DNA from: Corallococcus sp. AS-1-6
GTDB lineage: Bacteria > Myxococcota > Myxococcia > Myxococcales > Myxococcaceae
Length of the DNA stretch: 64,000 nt
Reading direction: 5' to 3'
NCBI RefSeq assembly: GCF_020037015.1
Contig: NZ_JAIQDE010000011.1
Span: forward strand, 62,001 to 126,000
Part shown: positions 1-8,900 of the stretch, piece by piece
How positions within the stretch are numbered: position 1 is the stretch's first letter
How the letters are laid out: every line of letters begins with the position of its first letter
Translations under genes and position numbers: made by a program
Notes under the pieces: generated by a model
The model's database searches: none
What the model saw: the letters and a program-made list of their open reading frames with translations, nothing else
What the model was told of the DNA's origin: nothing

Positions 1-102
1 AGAGGCGCTTGATGGGCCCGGGTGCCCCTCCCTCCGGGGTGGGGGCCTCGGGACTGCGAGGGCCCCGTTCACGCGCCGCACGGCGGCCGTGGGCAGGGCC
101 CT

Positions 103-126
103 CATGCGTTGCGGGGCGCACGCATG
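103..126. repeat. Inverted repeat upstream of the aquaporin gene
   Basis: The left arm at 103-113 pairs with the right arm at 117-126 around a GGG loop, giving ten base pairs with one bulged base. It lies 25 bases before the aquaporin ribosome binding site. It could end transcription from a gene left of the window or act as an operator; no T run follows. Bases 1-102 hold no gene I can support. Confidence 0.35.
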
Positions 127-164
127 CACAGCCTCTCCTCTGGACACTTCAAGGAGGCTTGACC

Positions 165-992
165 ATGCGAGACGGGAGCGTGAGGGCTCCCCCGCGGACG
201 GCGACCGCGGGCGGGGACGCGATGCAGAAGTACCTGGCGGAGGCCGTCGGCACGTTCGTGCTGGTGCTCGGCGGCGTGGGGGCGGCGGTGCTGGCGGGCG
301 ACCGCATCGGCTTCCTGGGCGTGGCCTTCGCGTTCGGGCTGTCACTGCTGGCCATGGTCTACACGATAGGCCCCATCTCCGGCTGCCACGTGAACCCGGC
401 CGTGACGGTGGGCCTCTTGATGGCGGGCAAGTTCGACAAGCGGCATGTGGCCGGCTACGTCATCGCGCAGTGCGTGGGCGCCATCGTCGCGGCGGGCGTG
501 GTGCTGCTCATCGCGAAGGGCGCGCCGGGCGGCTACTCCGCGGGCGCGGAGGGGCTGGGCAGCAACGGCTACGGGGTGGCGTCGCCGGAGGGGTATGGCG
601 GCGGGGCGGCGTTCCTCACGGAGGTCGCGCTCACCTTCCTGCTGGTGCTGACGGTGCTGGGGGCCACGGACTCGCGCGCGCCGGTGGGCTTCGCGGGCCT
701 GGCCATTGGCCTGGTGCTGACGCTCATCAACCTGGTGGGCATCCCCGTCACCAACACGTCGGTGAACCCGGCGCGCAGCCTGGGCCCGGCGCTCTTCGCC
801 GGAGGGGACGCCCTGCGCCAGTTGTGGCTGTTCATCATCGCGCCGCTGTTGGGGGCGGCCTTCGCGTCCGCGGTGTACCGGCTGGTGCACCGCCCGGCGG
901 TGCAGATTACCGCCGCGCGCGCGGAGCAGGCGACGGACGAGGAGCGCCGCGAGCGCGTGGTGGGCCGGCGCGACGTGGAGCGCCCCGTTTGA
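165..992 (+). CDS. aqpZ: Aquaporin Z-like water channel (MIP family)
   Basis: Inner-membrane water channel of 275 residues. It aligns along its whole length with E. coli AqpZ as I recall it. The two pore motifs are NPA at residues 77-79 (context CHVNPAV) and 201-203 (context NTSVNPARS). The start at 165 is chosen because a perfect AAGGAGG at 151-157 sits seven bases before it; the ATG at 222 (MQKYLAEAVG) gives the minimal family-length form, so the first 19 residues are an extension. In the selectivity filter Phe57, Thr198 and Arg204 are kept, but the position of E. coli His174 is Asn189. A charged tail of about 35 residues follows the last helix. It converges on nrdB across a hairpin. Family assignment is secure; substrate range is inferred. 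Confidence 0.93.
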   Translation: MRDGSVRAPPRTATAGGDAMQKYLAEAVGTFVLVLGGVGAAVLAGDRIGFLGVAFAFGLSLLAMVYTIGPISGCHVNPAVTVGLLMAGKFDKRHVAGYVIAQCVGAIVAAGVVLLIAKGAPGGYSAGAEGLGSNGYGVASPEGYGGGAAFLTEVALTFLLVLTVLGATDSRAPVGFAGLAIGLVLTLINLVGIPVTNTSVNPARSLGPALFAGGDALRQLWLFIIAPLLGAAFASAVYRLVHRPAVQITAARAEQATDEERRERVVGRRDVERPV

Positions 993-998
993 AGCACG

Positions 999-1034
999 AA
1001 GGCCGTGCCTCGCTTCGGCGCGGGGCACGGCCTT
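999..1034. terminator. Bidirectional hairpin between aquaporin and nrdB
   Basis: A perfect 11-bp stem (999-1009 with 1024-1034) and a 14-base loop lie between two convergent genes. Neither flank has a long T run, but position and stem strength fit a shared terminator. Confidence 0.6.
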
Positions 1035-1060
1035 GAGTGTGTGGAGCAGGGGAGGGGGCC

Positions 1061-2071
1061 TTAGAAGGCGGCGTCGAAGACGACGTCGTTGGCGGCGCCC
1101 ACGCCCACGGCGACCTGGTAGGACGACACGCGGCGCTCGAAGAAGTTGGTGAGCTCCTGCACGTCCTGCAGGTCCATGAAGTGCAGCGGGTTCTTGGTGT
1201 GGAAGATGGGGGCCATGCCCAGCATCTGGAGGCGCTGGTCGGCCACGTACTCCAGGTAGCCGCGCATCTCCTGCACCGACAGGCCCATCACGCCGCCGCT
1301 CAGCAGGTCCTGGGCGAACTGCGTCTCGCACTCCACCGCGTCGCGCATCATCTGCACGACGTCCTTCTCCAGGCTCGCGTCGAAGAGGTCCGGCTCCTCC
1401 TTGCGCGCCGTCTGGATGGCCTCGAAGGCGAAGGCCATGTGGGCGGACTCGTCGCGGAACACCCAGTTGGTGCCCGCGGCCAGGCCGTTGAGCAGCCCCT
1501 TGCTGCGCAGGAAGTACACGTACGCGAAGGCCGCGAAGAAGAAGAGGCCCTCGATGCAGCCCGCGAAGCAGATGAGGTTCAGGAGGAACTGGCGGCGGTC
1601 CGACCTGGAGCGGACCTGATCCAGCGCCTGGATGCTGTCCATCCACTTCATGCAGAAGCGCGCCTTGCGCTGGATGGACGGGATGTTGTCCACCGCCGCG
1701 AAGGCCTTGGCGCGCTCCGCCGGGTCCGGCACGTAGGTGTCCAGCAGCGTCAGGTAGAACTGGACGTGCAGGGCCTCTTCGTAGAGCTGGCGCGACAGGT
1801 ACATGCGCGCTTCGGGCGCGTTCAGGTGCTTGTAGAGGTTGAGCACCAGGTTGTTGCCGACGATGGAGTCGCCCGTGGCGAAGAAGGCCACCAGCCGGTG
1901 GATGAGGTGACGCTCCGCGTCCGTCATCTTCGAGCGCAGGTCCACCAGGTCCGTGGAGAAGTCGATCTCCTCCACCGTCCAGGTGTTCTTGATGGCGTTG
2001 CGGTACATCTCGAAGAAGACGGGATACGCCATGGGGCGCAGCGTCAGGTTCATTCCCGGATCAAGCAGCAT
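1061..2071 (-). CDS. nrdB: Ribonucleotide reductase class I, beta (radical) subunit
   Basis: Carries the di-iron tyrosyl-radical cofactor that drives reduction of ribonucleoside diphosphates by NrdA. 336 residues. All iron ligands of the E. coli protein can be placed: Asp68, Glu99, His102, Glu174, Glu208 and His211. Tyr106 in the E-x-x-H-x-x-x-Y arrangement is the radical tyrosine, so this is the tyrosine-radical type. The ATG at 2071 follows a GGGAG-type ribosome binding site. It lies 50 bases downstream of nrdA on the same strand, the expected nrdAB operon. The C-terminal tail, which docks into NrdA, ends in FDAAF. Confidence 0.97.
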   Translation of the reverse strand: MLLDPGMNLTLRPMAYPVFFEMYRNAIKNTWTVEEIDFSTDLVDLRSKMTDAERHLIHRLVAFFATGDSIVGNNLVLNLYKHLNAPEARMYLSRQLYEEALHVQFYLTLLDTYVPDPAERAKAFAAVDNIPSIQRKARFCMKWMDSIQALDQVRSRSDRRQFLLNLICFAGCIEGLFFFAAFAYVYFLRSKGLLNGLAAGTNWVFRDESAHMAFAFEAIQTARKEEPDLFDASLEKDVVQMMRDAVECETQFAQDLLSGGVMGLSVQEMRGYLEYVADQRLQMLGMAPIFHTKNPLHFMDLQDVQELTNFFERRVSSYQVAVGVGAANDVVFDAAF

Positions 2072-2121
2072 TGCTTCGGTACTCCCTTACGAAGGACGGG
2101 TGGGGTGGGGACGGCCAGGGG

Positions 2122-4593
2122 CTACTGGCACGCCTCGCACGCCTCGGGGTTTTCCAGCGAGCACGCCACCGCCTCCGCCTCCGCCGTCACCATCTGCGGC
2201 GCGGGCGAGGGGGCGGCCGAAATCGTCGGGCCGCCCTGGCCCACGGTGGCCTTGGCGATGCGGGTCGCCGGGCGCGAGCGCAGGTAGTAGGTCGTCTTGA
2301 GCCCCTTCTGCCACGCGTAGAAGTACATCGAGGACAGCTTCCCGATGTTGGGCGTCTCCACGAAGAGGTTGAGCGACTGGCTCTGGTCGATGAAGGCGCC
2401 GCGGTCCGCGCCCATGTCCAGGAGCGAGCGCATGGGGATCTCCCACGCGGTGCGGTAGATGGCGCGCAGCTCCTCGGGCAGCTCCGTGAGGTCCTGCACG
2501 CTGCCTTCCGCCAGCTTGATGCGGTTGCGGGTGTTCTCGTTCCAGAGGCCCAACTGCTGCAGGTCGCGCACCAGGTAGCGGTTCACCTGGAGGAAGTCCC
2601 CGGACAGCGTCTCGCGCTTGAAGAGGTTGGACACCTGCGGCTCGATGCACTCGTAGCAGCCGGCGATGGACGCGATGGTGGCCGTGGGCGCGATGGCGAT
2701 CATCAGCGAGTTGCGCAGGCCCACCTTCATGATGCGCGAGCGCAGCGCGTCCCAGCGCAGCGTGTCCTCCGGGACGATGCCCCAGCTATCGAACTGGAGC
2801 TCGCCCTTGGCCGCGCGCGTCTCCGGGAAGGCCGGGTGCGCGCCGAACTGCTCCGCCAGGTCGGAGGAGGTCACGAGCGCCGCGTAGTAGATCTCCTCCG
2901 AAATCTTCTTGGACAGGTTGCGCGCCTCCACGGAGTCGAAGGGCAGGCGCAACTGGAAGAAGACGTCCTGGAGGCCCATCAGGCCCAGGCCCACCGGGCG
3001 CCAGCGGCGGTTGGAGTCCGCGGCGGTGGGGATGGGGTAGTAGTTGAGGTCGATGACGCGGTCCAACTGCTTGAGCGCGAGCATCGCGTTGGAGCGCAGC
3101 AGGTCGAAGTCGAACTTCCCGTCCTTCACCATGCGGCCCAGGTTGAGCGAGCCCAGGTTGCACACCGCCGTCTCGCCCTGGCTGGTGACCTCCAGGATTT
3201 CGGTGCACAGGTTGGACAGGTGGATGACGTTGCCCGGCTGGCCGGTCTGGTTGCTCTTGCGGTTGGAGATGTCCTTGAAGGTCATCCAGCCGTTGCCCGT
3301 CTGGGCCAGCACCTTCATCATCCGGGCGTACAGGTCGCGCGCCTTCACCTTGCGCACGGCCTGGCCCTGCGCCTCGGCCGCGACGTAGGCCTTCTCGAAG
3401 GCGTCGCCGAAGAGGTCGGTGAGGTGGGGCGTCGTCTTCGGGTCGAAGAGGCTCCACTCCTGGTCGGCCTCCACGCGGCGCATGAAGAGGTCCGGCACCC
3501 AGTTGGCCAGGTTGAGGTTGTGCGCGCGGCGGGCCTCGTCACCGGTGTTGTCGCGCAGCTCGAGGAAGTCCTCGATGTCCGCGTGCCACGTCTCCAGGTA
3601 CACGCAGCACGCGCCCTTGCGCTTGCCGCCCTGGTTCACCGCCGCCACGGACGCGTCCAGCGTCTTGAGCCACGGGACGATGCCGTTGGAGTGGCCGTTG
3701 GTGGACTTGATGAGCGAGCCGCGCGCGCGCACGCGGTGGTACGCCACGCCGATGCCGCCGCTGAACTTCGACAGCATCGCGATGTCCGAGTACTTCTTGT
3801 AGATGGCGTCCAGTTCGTCCGCCGGCGAGTCCAGCAGGAAGCAACTGGAGAGCTGCTCGTGGCGCGTGCCGGAGTTGAACAGGGTGGGGGAGGACGGCAG
3901 GTACTCCAGCGAGCTGAAGAGGCGGTAGAGCTCGATGGCCTCGCGCGCGTTGTCGCCGGACAGGGCGCACGCCACGCGCAGGAAGAAGTCCTGCGGCGTC
4001 TCGATCACCTCGCGCGTCTGCGGGTTCTTGAGCAGGTAGCGGTCGTAGACGGTGCGCAGGCCGAAGTACTCGAACAGGTCGTTGCGGACCGGGTCGATGG
4101 CGGCGTTGAGCTTGCGCGCGTTGGCCTGGACGAAGGTGAGCAGGCGGTCCGCGATGAGGCCGTGCTTGTGGCCGGCGGCGACGGACTGGCTGAAGGACTG
4201 GATGTCCTGGTTGCTGACCTCCTTCTGGATGAAGGTGGACAGCAGGCGCGCGGAGAGCCGGGCGTACTCGGGCTCCTCCACGATGAGCGCCGCGGCGGTC
4301 TGGATGGACAGGCTGTCCAGCTCCCGCGTGGTGGCGCCGTCATACAGGCCGCTGATGGTCTTGGTGGCCACGCGCATCACGTCCACGCGCGACAGGCCCA
4401 CGCACGACTTGCCCACCGCGCGGACGATCTTGTTGAGGTCCACCGGCTCCGCCGTGCCGTTGCGCTTCTTCACCCGCATGGTGGTGGCGAAGTCGCCGGG
4501 GGCCGACGGGGCCTGCGTGGCGGGCGCCACGGCGGCGGAGTCGGGGGGCGGCGAGGCGACGACGTTCGGCTTGAAGGGCGTCTGGACGGTCAC
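2122..4593 (-). CDS. nrdA: Ribonucleotide reductase class I, alpha (catalytic) subunit
   Basis: Catalytic subunit making deoxynucleotides. About 823 residues from the GTG at 4593; another in-frame GTG at 4632 would add 13. I prefer 4593 because GGAAG lies ten bases before it. Order: a Pro/Ala-rich leader, an N-terminal ATP-cone (roughly residues 38-125, starting MRVKKRNGTAEPVDL) for allosteric activity control, then the R1 barrel. The redox cysteines are visible (SSCFLLDSP and ETAVCNLGSLNL), as is the radical cysteine segment NLCTE and the Tyr-Tyr radical relay in TTYYLRSRP. The C-terminus ends CEACQ, the swinging cysteine pair that accepts electrons from thioredoxin or glutaredoxin. nrdB follows in the same operon. 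Confidence 0.96.
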   Translation of the reverse strand: MTVQTPFKPNVVASPPPDSAAVAPATQAPSAPGDFATTMRVKKRNGTAEPVDLNKIVRAVGKSCVGLSRVDVMRVATKTISGLYDGATTRELDSLSIQTAAALIVEEPEYARLSARLLSTFIQKEVSNQDIQSFSQSVAAGHKHGLIADRLLTFVQANARKLNAAIDPVRNDLFEYFGLRTVYDRYLLKNPQTREVIETPQDFFLRVACALSGDNAREAIELYRLFSSLEYLPSSPTLFNSGTRHEQLSSCFLLDSPADELDAIYKKYSDIAMLSKFSGGIGVAYHRVRARGSLIKSTNGHSNGIVPWLKTLDASVAAVNQGGKRKGACCVYLETWHADIEDFLELRDNTGDEARRAHNLNLANWVPDLFMRRVEADQEWSLFDPKTTPHLTDLFGDAFEKAYVAAEAQGQAVRKVKARDLYARMMKVLAQTGNGWMTFKDISNRKSNQTGQPGNVIHLSNLCTEILEVTSQGETAVCNLGSLNLGRMVKDGKFDFDLLRSNAMLALKQLDRVIDLNYYPIPTAADSNRRWRPVGLGLMGLQDVFFQLRLPFDSVEARNLSKKISEEIYYAALVTSSDLAEQFGAHPAFPETRAAKGELQFDSWGIVPEDTLRWDALRSRIMKVGLRNSLMIAIAPTATIASIAGCYECIEPQVSNLFKRETLSGDFLQVNRYLVRDLQQLGLWNENTRNRIKLAEGSVQDLTELPEELRAIYRTAWEIPMRSLLDMGADRGAFIDQSQSLNLFVETPNIGKLSSMYFYAWQKGLKTTYYLRSRPATRIAKATVGQGGPTISAAPSPAPQMVTAEAEAVACSLENPEACEACQ

Positions 4594-4831
4594 GGGCGTC
4601 TCACTTCCAGGACAAGGCAATAGCGGAGCCACCGGGGGTGGGCAGACCCCGTGGGTGATGACTCCGGAGATGGCAGGGAGGGACTACTTCCGATCAGGAT
4701 CCACGGGCTTGGCGACAACAACCCGACATGTAGCGAATTGTCAGGCAGATGTGTGTGTCAGGCAAGAAAACCACACCAGCCTCCGGGTTCCGTGAGCGTG
4801 CCCCCGGGGTGGCGGGCGAGCAACAGAGGAG

Positions 4832-4879
4832 ACCCAAGCTATGGGGGGTCACCCGGTGTGTCAACGCAAGATCCTGTGT
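4832..4879 (-). promoter_or_regulatory. Candidate NrdR-box pair over the nrdAB promoter
   Basis: Read on the plus strand, 4864-4879 (ACGCAAGATCCTGTGT) matches the NrdR box consensus ACACWATATWTWGTGT at 12 of 16 positions. A second, weaker match (10 of 16) at 4832-4847 lies exactly 32 bases away, the three-turn spacing known for paired NrdR boxes. One box abuts the -35 and the other covers the -10. This is inference from spacing and partial matches only. Confidence 0.4.
4836..4864 (-). promoter_or_regulatory. Probable housekeeping promoter of nrdAB
   Basis: On the minus strand a perfect -35 TTGACA (4859-4864) is followed after 17 bases by TAGCTT (4836-4841), which keeps the key T, A and final T of a -10. 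It lies about 240 bases upstream of nrdA in a patch of clearly lower G+C. The 4594-5023 interval has no gene I can support. Confidence 0.55.
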
Positions 4880-4881
4880 AA

Positions 4882-4896
4882 ACCTGCCGGGCAGGT
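4882..4896. repeat. 15-bp perfect dyad upstream of nrdAB
   Basis: ACCTGCC-G-GGCAGGT, perfectly symmetric, just upstream of the -35 of the nrdAB promoter. A likely protein-binding site of unknown partner. Confidence 0.4.
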
Positions 4897-4902
4897 CGGA
4901 TC

Positions 4903-4922
4903 GATCATTGCAATCTATGATC
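4903..4922. repeat. GATCAT...ATGATC dyad upstream of nrdAB
   Basis: Six-base perfect arms separated by eight bases, immediately upstream of the preceding dyad. Together they suggest a composite control region for nrdAB. Confidence 0.35.
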
Positions 4923-5023
4923 ACTCACCGGCACTTTTCCCGGCGTCTTCCGGTCGACATTTACAGGCGCGCAAAGGCCGGTCGGGCCCCGTCTTTTTGA
5001 CCCCCTCACCCAACCCCTGGAGA

Positions 5024-5809
5024 TCAGGGCCGGGCGCCCGCGTCGGGGGTTGGGGCGGCGGACGGAGGCGTGGCGGAGGCGTCACCGGCGGGTGACGGGG
5101 CGGGCGGGCGGGGCGCCGGTGCTACAGGGGTGTTGTCCGGGGCGCTCTCGCTGTGGACGGCGCGGCGCAGGGCCTCCTCCAGGTCGCGGGCGGTGGGGCC
5201 CACGGTGGTGAGCATCTGGTTGGCGGCGCGGGCGTGGCGGTTCTCCGTCTGCGCGGCGAGCTTGAGCTGGGCCAGCCCTTCGGACACGAGGCGGCGGGCG
5301 TCCTCCAGCTTCTGGCGCGCCTGGTAGAAGGCGACATCGGTGAGCATGGACTGGAGGCTGCGGTGCTGCTCCTCCGTGATGCCGGAGAGCTTCTCCGCGC
5401 GGCGCAGGTAGTAGAGGCCGCGCTCCACCTTGGCGGGCTCGCCGGACGCGATGCGCGGGCGGGCCAGGCTCTCCAGGAGGGGGAAGAGGGCGCGGTCCAG
5501 GTCGTCGCGGTCGGTGAACTTCTGCTGCGTCAGCAGGGTGACGTCCTGGCCCTCCAGGGGGAGCGGGGCGTAGGCGTCCGCGAGGCGCGGGTCCCCGGGG
5601 CGGTAGGCGGCGGCGCCCGTGGGCATGGCACGGCCCTTCATCACCACCAGCTCGCCGTTCTCCTGCACGACGGTGAAGGTGCGGGCGTTGAGCTGCCCCA
5701 GGAGGAAGACGACGCCGCCGCCCAGGCCCAGGATGACGAGGAAGACGACGAGCCGGGTGAAGGTGCGGCGGGCCCGGTAGCCGAATCCCTGCGGTGAATG
5801 GGTGGTCAT
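5024..5809 (-). CDS. Membrane-anchored protein of unknown function
   Basis: About 261 residues from the ATG at 5809 (MTTHSPQGFG), preceded by GGAG ten bases away; a longer reading frame starts at 5884 but lacks a ribosome binding site. A basic N-terminus is followed by one transmembrane helix (about residues 18-40), then an exported region with a beta-rich start and a helical middle. The last roughly 50 residues are Pro/Ala-rich, a likely flexible tail. I do not recognise the family. It is divergent from the giant coiled-coil gene and shares its short upstream region. Topology (single N-terminal anchor, bulk outside the cytoplasm) is inferred from hydrophobicity. Confidence 0.7.
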   Translation of the reverse strand: MTTHSPQGFGYRARRTFTRLVVFLVILGLGGGVVFLLGQLNARTFTVVQENGELVVMKGRAMPTGAAAYRPGDPRLADAYAPLPLEGQDVTLLTQQKFTDRDDLDRALFPLLESLARPRIASGEPAKVERGLYYLRRAEKLSGITEEQHRSLQSMLTDVAFYQARQKLEDARRLVSEGLAQLKLAAQTENRHARAANQMLTTVGPTARDLEEALRRAVHSESAPDNTPVAPAPRPPAPSPAGDASATPPSAAPTPDAGARP

Positions 5810-5916
5810 GTCGCCTGCTCTCCGGTCGGACGGGCGTGGGCCCGTGAAGGTCGAAACCTGAAATTGGGTCTTCTGGGACTCCAACGCTACAGTCCTGGAC
5901 CCGCCGGGATCATCAT

Positions 5917-8900
5917 TTGCAATCCACCTTTCGTCGCCTGGGGCCCAGCGAGCTGCTGCCCCGCTACATCTTCGCGGAGAGCCTGTTCGCGCGCCGACGT
6001 GTGCTCGAGGTCGACGCCGTCGCGTCCACGGGCGGCGAGAGCGCGCGCTTCCTGGTGGAGCGGGGCGCGCGCACCGTGGTGGCGTGCGACGCGGACGTGG
6101 CCGCGGTGGAGGCGGCGCAGAAGGCCCATGCGCACCCGCAGGTCCGCTACCGCGCCAACGTCTATGACGACCTGGAGGCGGGCAGCTTCGACCTGGTGCT
6201 GGTGACGGACCTGGCGCCCTACGTGCGCGCGCCGGAGCTGCTGGCGGAGCTGGCGCGGCTGGTGGCCCGGCAGGGCTTCCTGGTGGGCGGCCTGCGCAAC
6301 ATCGCGGGGCTGGCGCTGCCGCAGTTGCTGGAGCCGGAAGAGGCGGTGCCGCCCACGTACGGGCAGCTCCTGGACGCGCTCACCGCGCACTTCCCGCATG
6401 TGGAGGTGGCCACGCAGTCGCCGGTGCTGGGCTACCAGCTCGCGTTCGAGCGGGGCGAAGGGCTGCAGGTGGACGGCTCGCTCGTGCGGCACAGCGAGGC
6501 GGCGTACTTCGTGGTGATGGCGGGCCTGGAGCCGGCGCGGGTGGTGGACCCCACGTGGGTGCAGTTGCCGCCGGAGCCGCTGGCCTTCACGCGCGGCAAG
6601 CTGGACGAGGTCGCTGCCCGGGCGAAGACGTGGGAGGAGCGGGCGGGGCGGCTGAAGGAGGCCGTGTCCAGGCTTCGCGCGGAGATTGGTGACCGCGAGG
6701 CGGAGGTCGTGGCTCTCAAGCCGGCGCTGGAGGGCGCGCGGCAGGACATGGCGCGGCTGACCGCGCAGTTGGAGCAGGCCCGGGGCACGGTGGAGTCCGC
6801 TCGCGAGCGGGACGACCTGAGCAGCCGGCTGCGTCGCCGTGAGCTGGAGCTGCAGGTCGCGACGGAGCGGATCGCGGACGCGGACCGGCGGCTGACGGCG
6901 CAGCGCCTGGAGGTGGAGGCGGCGCAGCGCGCACAGGCGGACGCGGGCGTGCAGGTGCTGGCCGCGCAGGAGTCGCTGCGGCTGGAGCGGGCCCGGCGCG
7001 AGGAGACGGCGGCGACGCTGGACGAGTCTCGCGAGCGGCTGACGCAGGCGTACACGGAGCTGCGCGCGCTTCAGGACGAGCTGGGCTCGCTGCGCATCGA
7101 CCGGGAGCGGGACCGGCTGGCGGCGGAGCGCGCGCAGGACGCGGCCGAGGACCGGCGGCGTCAGGCGGAGGCGGCTCGCGAGCGGGAGCTGCGCATCGCG
7201 GAGCAGTACTCGACGGCGCTCGCGGCGGTGGAGCACCTGAAGGCGGAGCTGGCGCGCGCGCAGGATTCGGCGCGGACGGCGGGCGACGCGGTGCCGGTGA
7301 AGGAGGCGGAGCTGGCGCGGGCGCGCCGGGAGCTCGCCGAGGCCCAGCAGCGGATGCACTCCGCCGAAGGGGCGCGCAAGGACGCGGAGGCCCGGCTCGC
7401 GGAGCGGGAGGCGTCGCAGCGGGGGCTGGAGACGGAGCTCACCAGCGCGCGTGAGGCGGAAGGCCGGCTGCGGCAGGAGCTGGAGGGCCGCGCGCAGTCG
7501 GAGTCAGCGGCCCGGGCGCTGGCGGCGCGGTTGGAGGAGGAGCTTCACGGGGCCAGGCTGCGGCTGGAGGCGCTGGAGGCGGAGCAGAAGCGCGTCGAGT
7601 CCGCGCAGCACGTGGCGGGGCAGCGGCTGGCGGCGGCGGAGACGGAGCGCGTCCGCGTGGAGGCCGCGCTCGTCCAGGCCATCGACGCGGAGCGGGGCCA
7701 GGCGCAGGCACGGCTGGAGGAGGCGCTGGCCCAGGCTCGCGCCGAGGCCGACGAGCGGGTGACGAACGCGCTGGCCGCCGCGCATGCTGACGCGGATTCG
7801 CGTCAGGAGCGCGCGCTGGCGGAGGCCCGCGAGCAGGAGGAGGCGCGGCTCGCGCGGGCGGTAGGCGAGGAACGGGAGTTCGCGGAGCTCGCGCTGACGG
7901 AGGCCCGTGAGCAGGCGGAGGCCCGGCTCGCGCGGGCGTTGGAGGAGGCCCGTGAGCAGGCGGAGGCCCGGCTCGCGCAGGCGTTGGAGGAGGCCCGGTC
8001 CGACGCGGAGGCCCGTGTCGAGCGTGCGCTGGCGGATGCTCGTGAGTCGGCACGGGTGCTGGAGGCGAATCGCTCTGACACGGATTCGCGAGTCGAGCGT
8101 GCGCTGGCGGATGCGCGCGAGGCGGCCCAGGCGTTGGAAGCCGCTCGGGCCGATGCGGATGCGCGTGTCGAGCGCGCGGTCTCTGATGCGGCTCAGGCGT
8201 TGGATGCGGCTCGGGCCGATGCGGATGCTCGTGTCGAGCGCGCGGTCTCTGATGCGGCTCAGGCGTTGGATGCGGCTCGGGCTGATGCGGATGCGCGAGT
8301 CGAGCGTGCGGTCGCGGATGCGGCTCAGGCGCTGGACGTGGCTCGGGCCGATGCGGATGCGCGTGTCGAGCGTGCGCTGGCGGATGCTCGGGCCGACGCG
8401 GATGCGCGGGTGGCGAAGGCGCTCGCGGAGGCTGCTGCTGAACGGACCGCGGCTCTGGCGGAGGCGGAGAGCCGGCGCGAGCAGGCGCTCTCCGAGGTTC
8501 GTGCCACGGCCTCGGCTCAGCGGAGCCGGCAGTTGGCGGATGTCGAGGCTCGGACCGCGCAGGCCCTCGCGGAGGCGCGTGCCGAGGCGGAAGCCGAACG
8601 GGAGCAGGCGTTGGCCGAAGCCCGCGCCGAGTCCGAGGCCGAGCGGGTCCGGCAGTTGGAGGAGGCCGAGGTCCGCGCGGCGCGGATGCTCTCAGAGGCT
8701 CGTGCCGAAGCCGAGGCTCTCCTGGCCCGCCGGCTGGAAGAGGCCGAAGCCCGCGCGGCCACCGCGCTCGCAGAAGCCCGCGCCGAGTCGAGCGGCCAGA
8801 CGGAGCAGGTGCTCGCCAACGTGCGCGCCGAGGCGGAGGCGCGTGCCGCCGAGGCACTCGAACAGGCCCGTGCCGAAGCCCGGGACACCCTGGCCCGTGA

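Noticed and set aside
4790-4850. Possible cobalamin riboswitch upstream of nrdA
   Set aside because: A GAGGAGACC-like string exists on the plus strand, the wrong direction for nrdAB, and the B12 box and core helices could not be found.
8090-8420. CRISPR-like array
   Set aside because: The 66-bp repeats are in-frame coding units without unique spacers.
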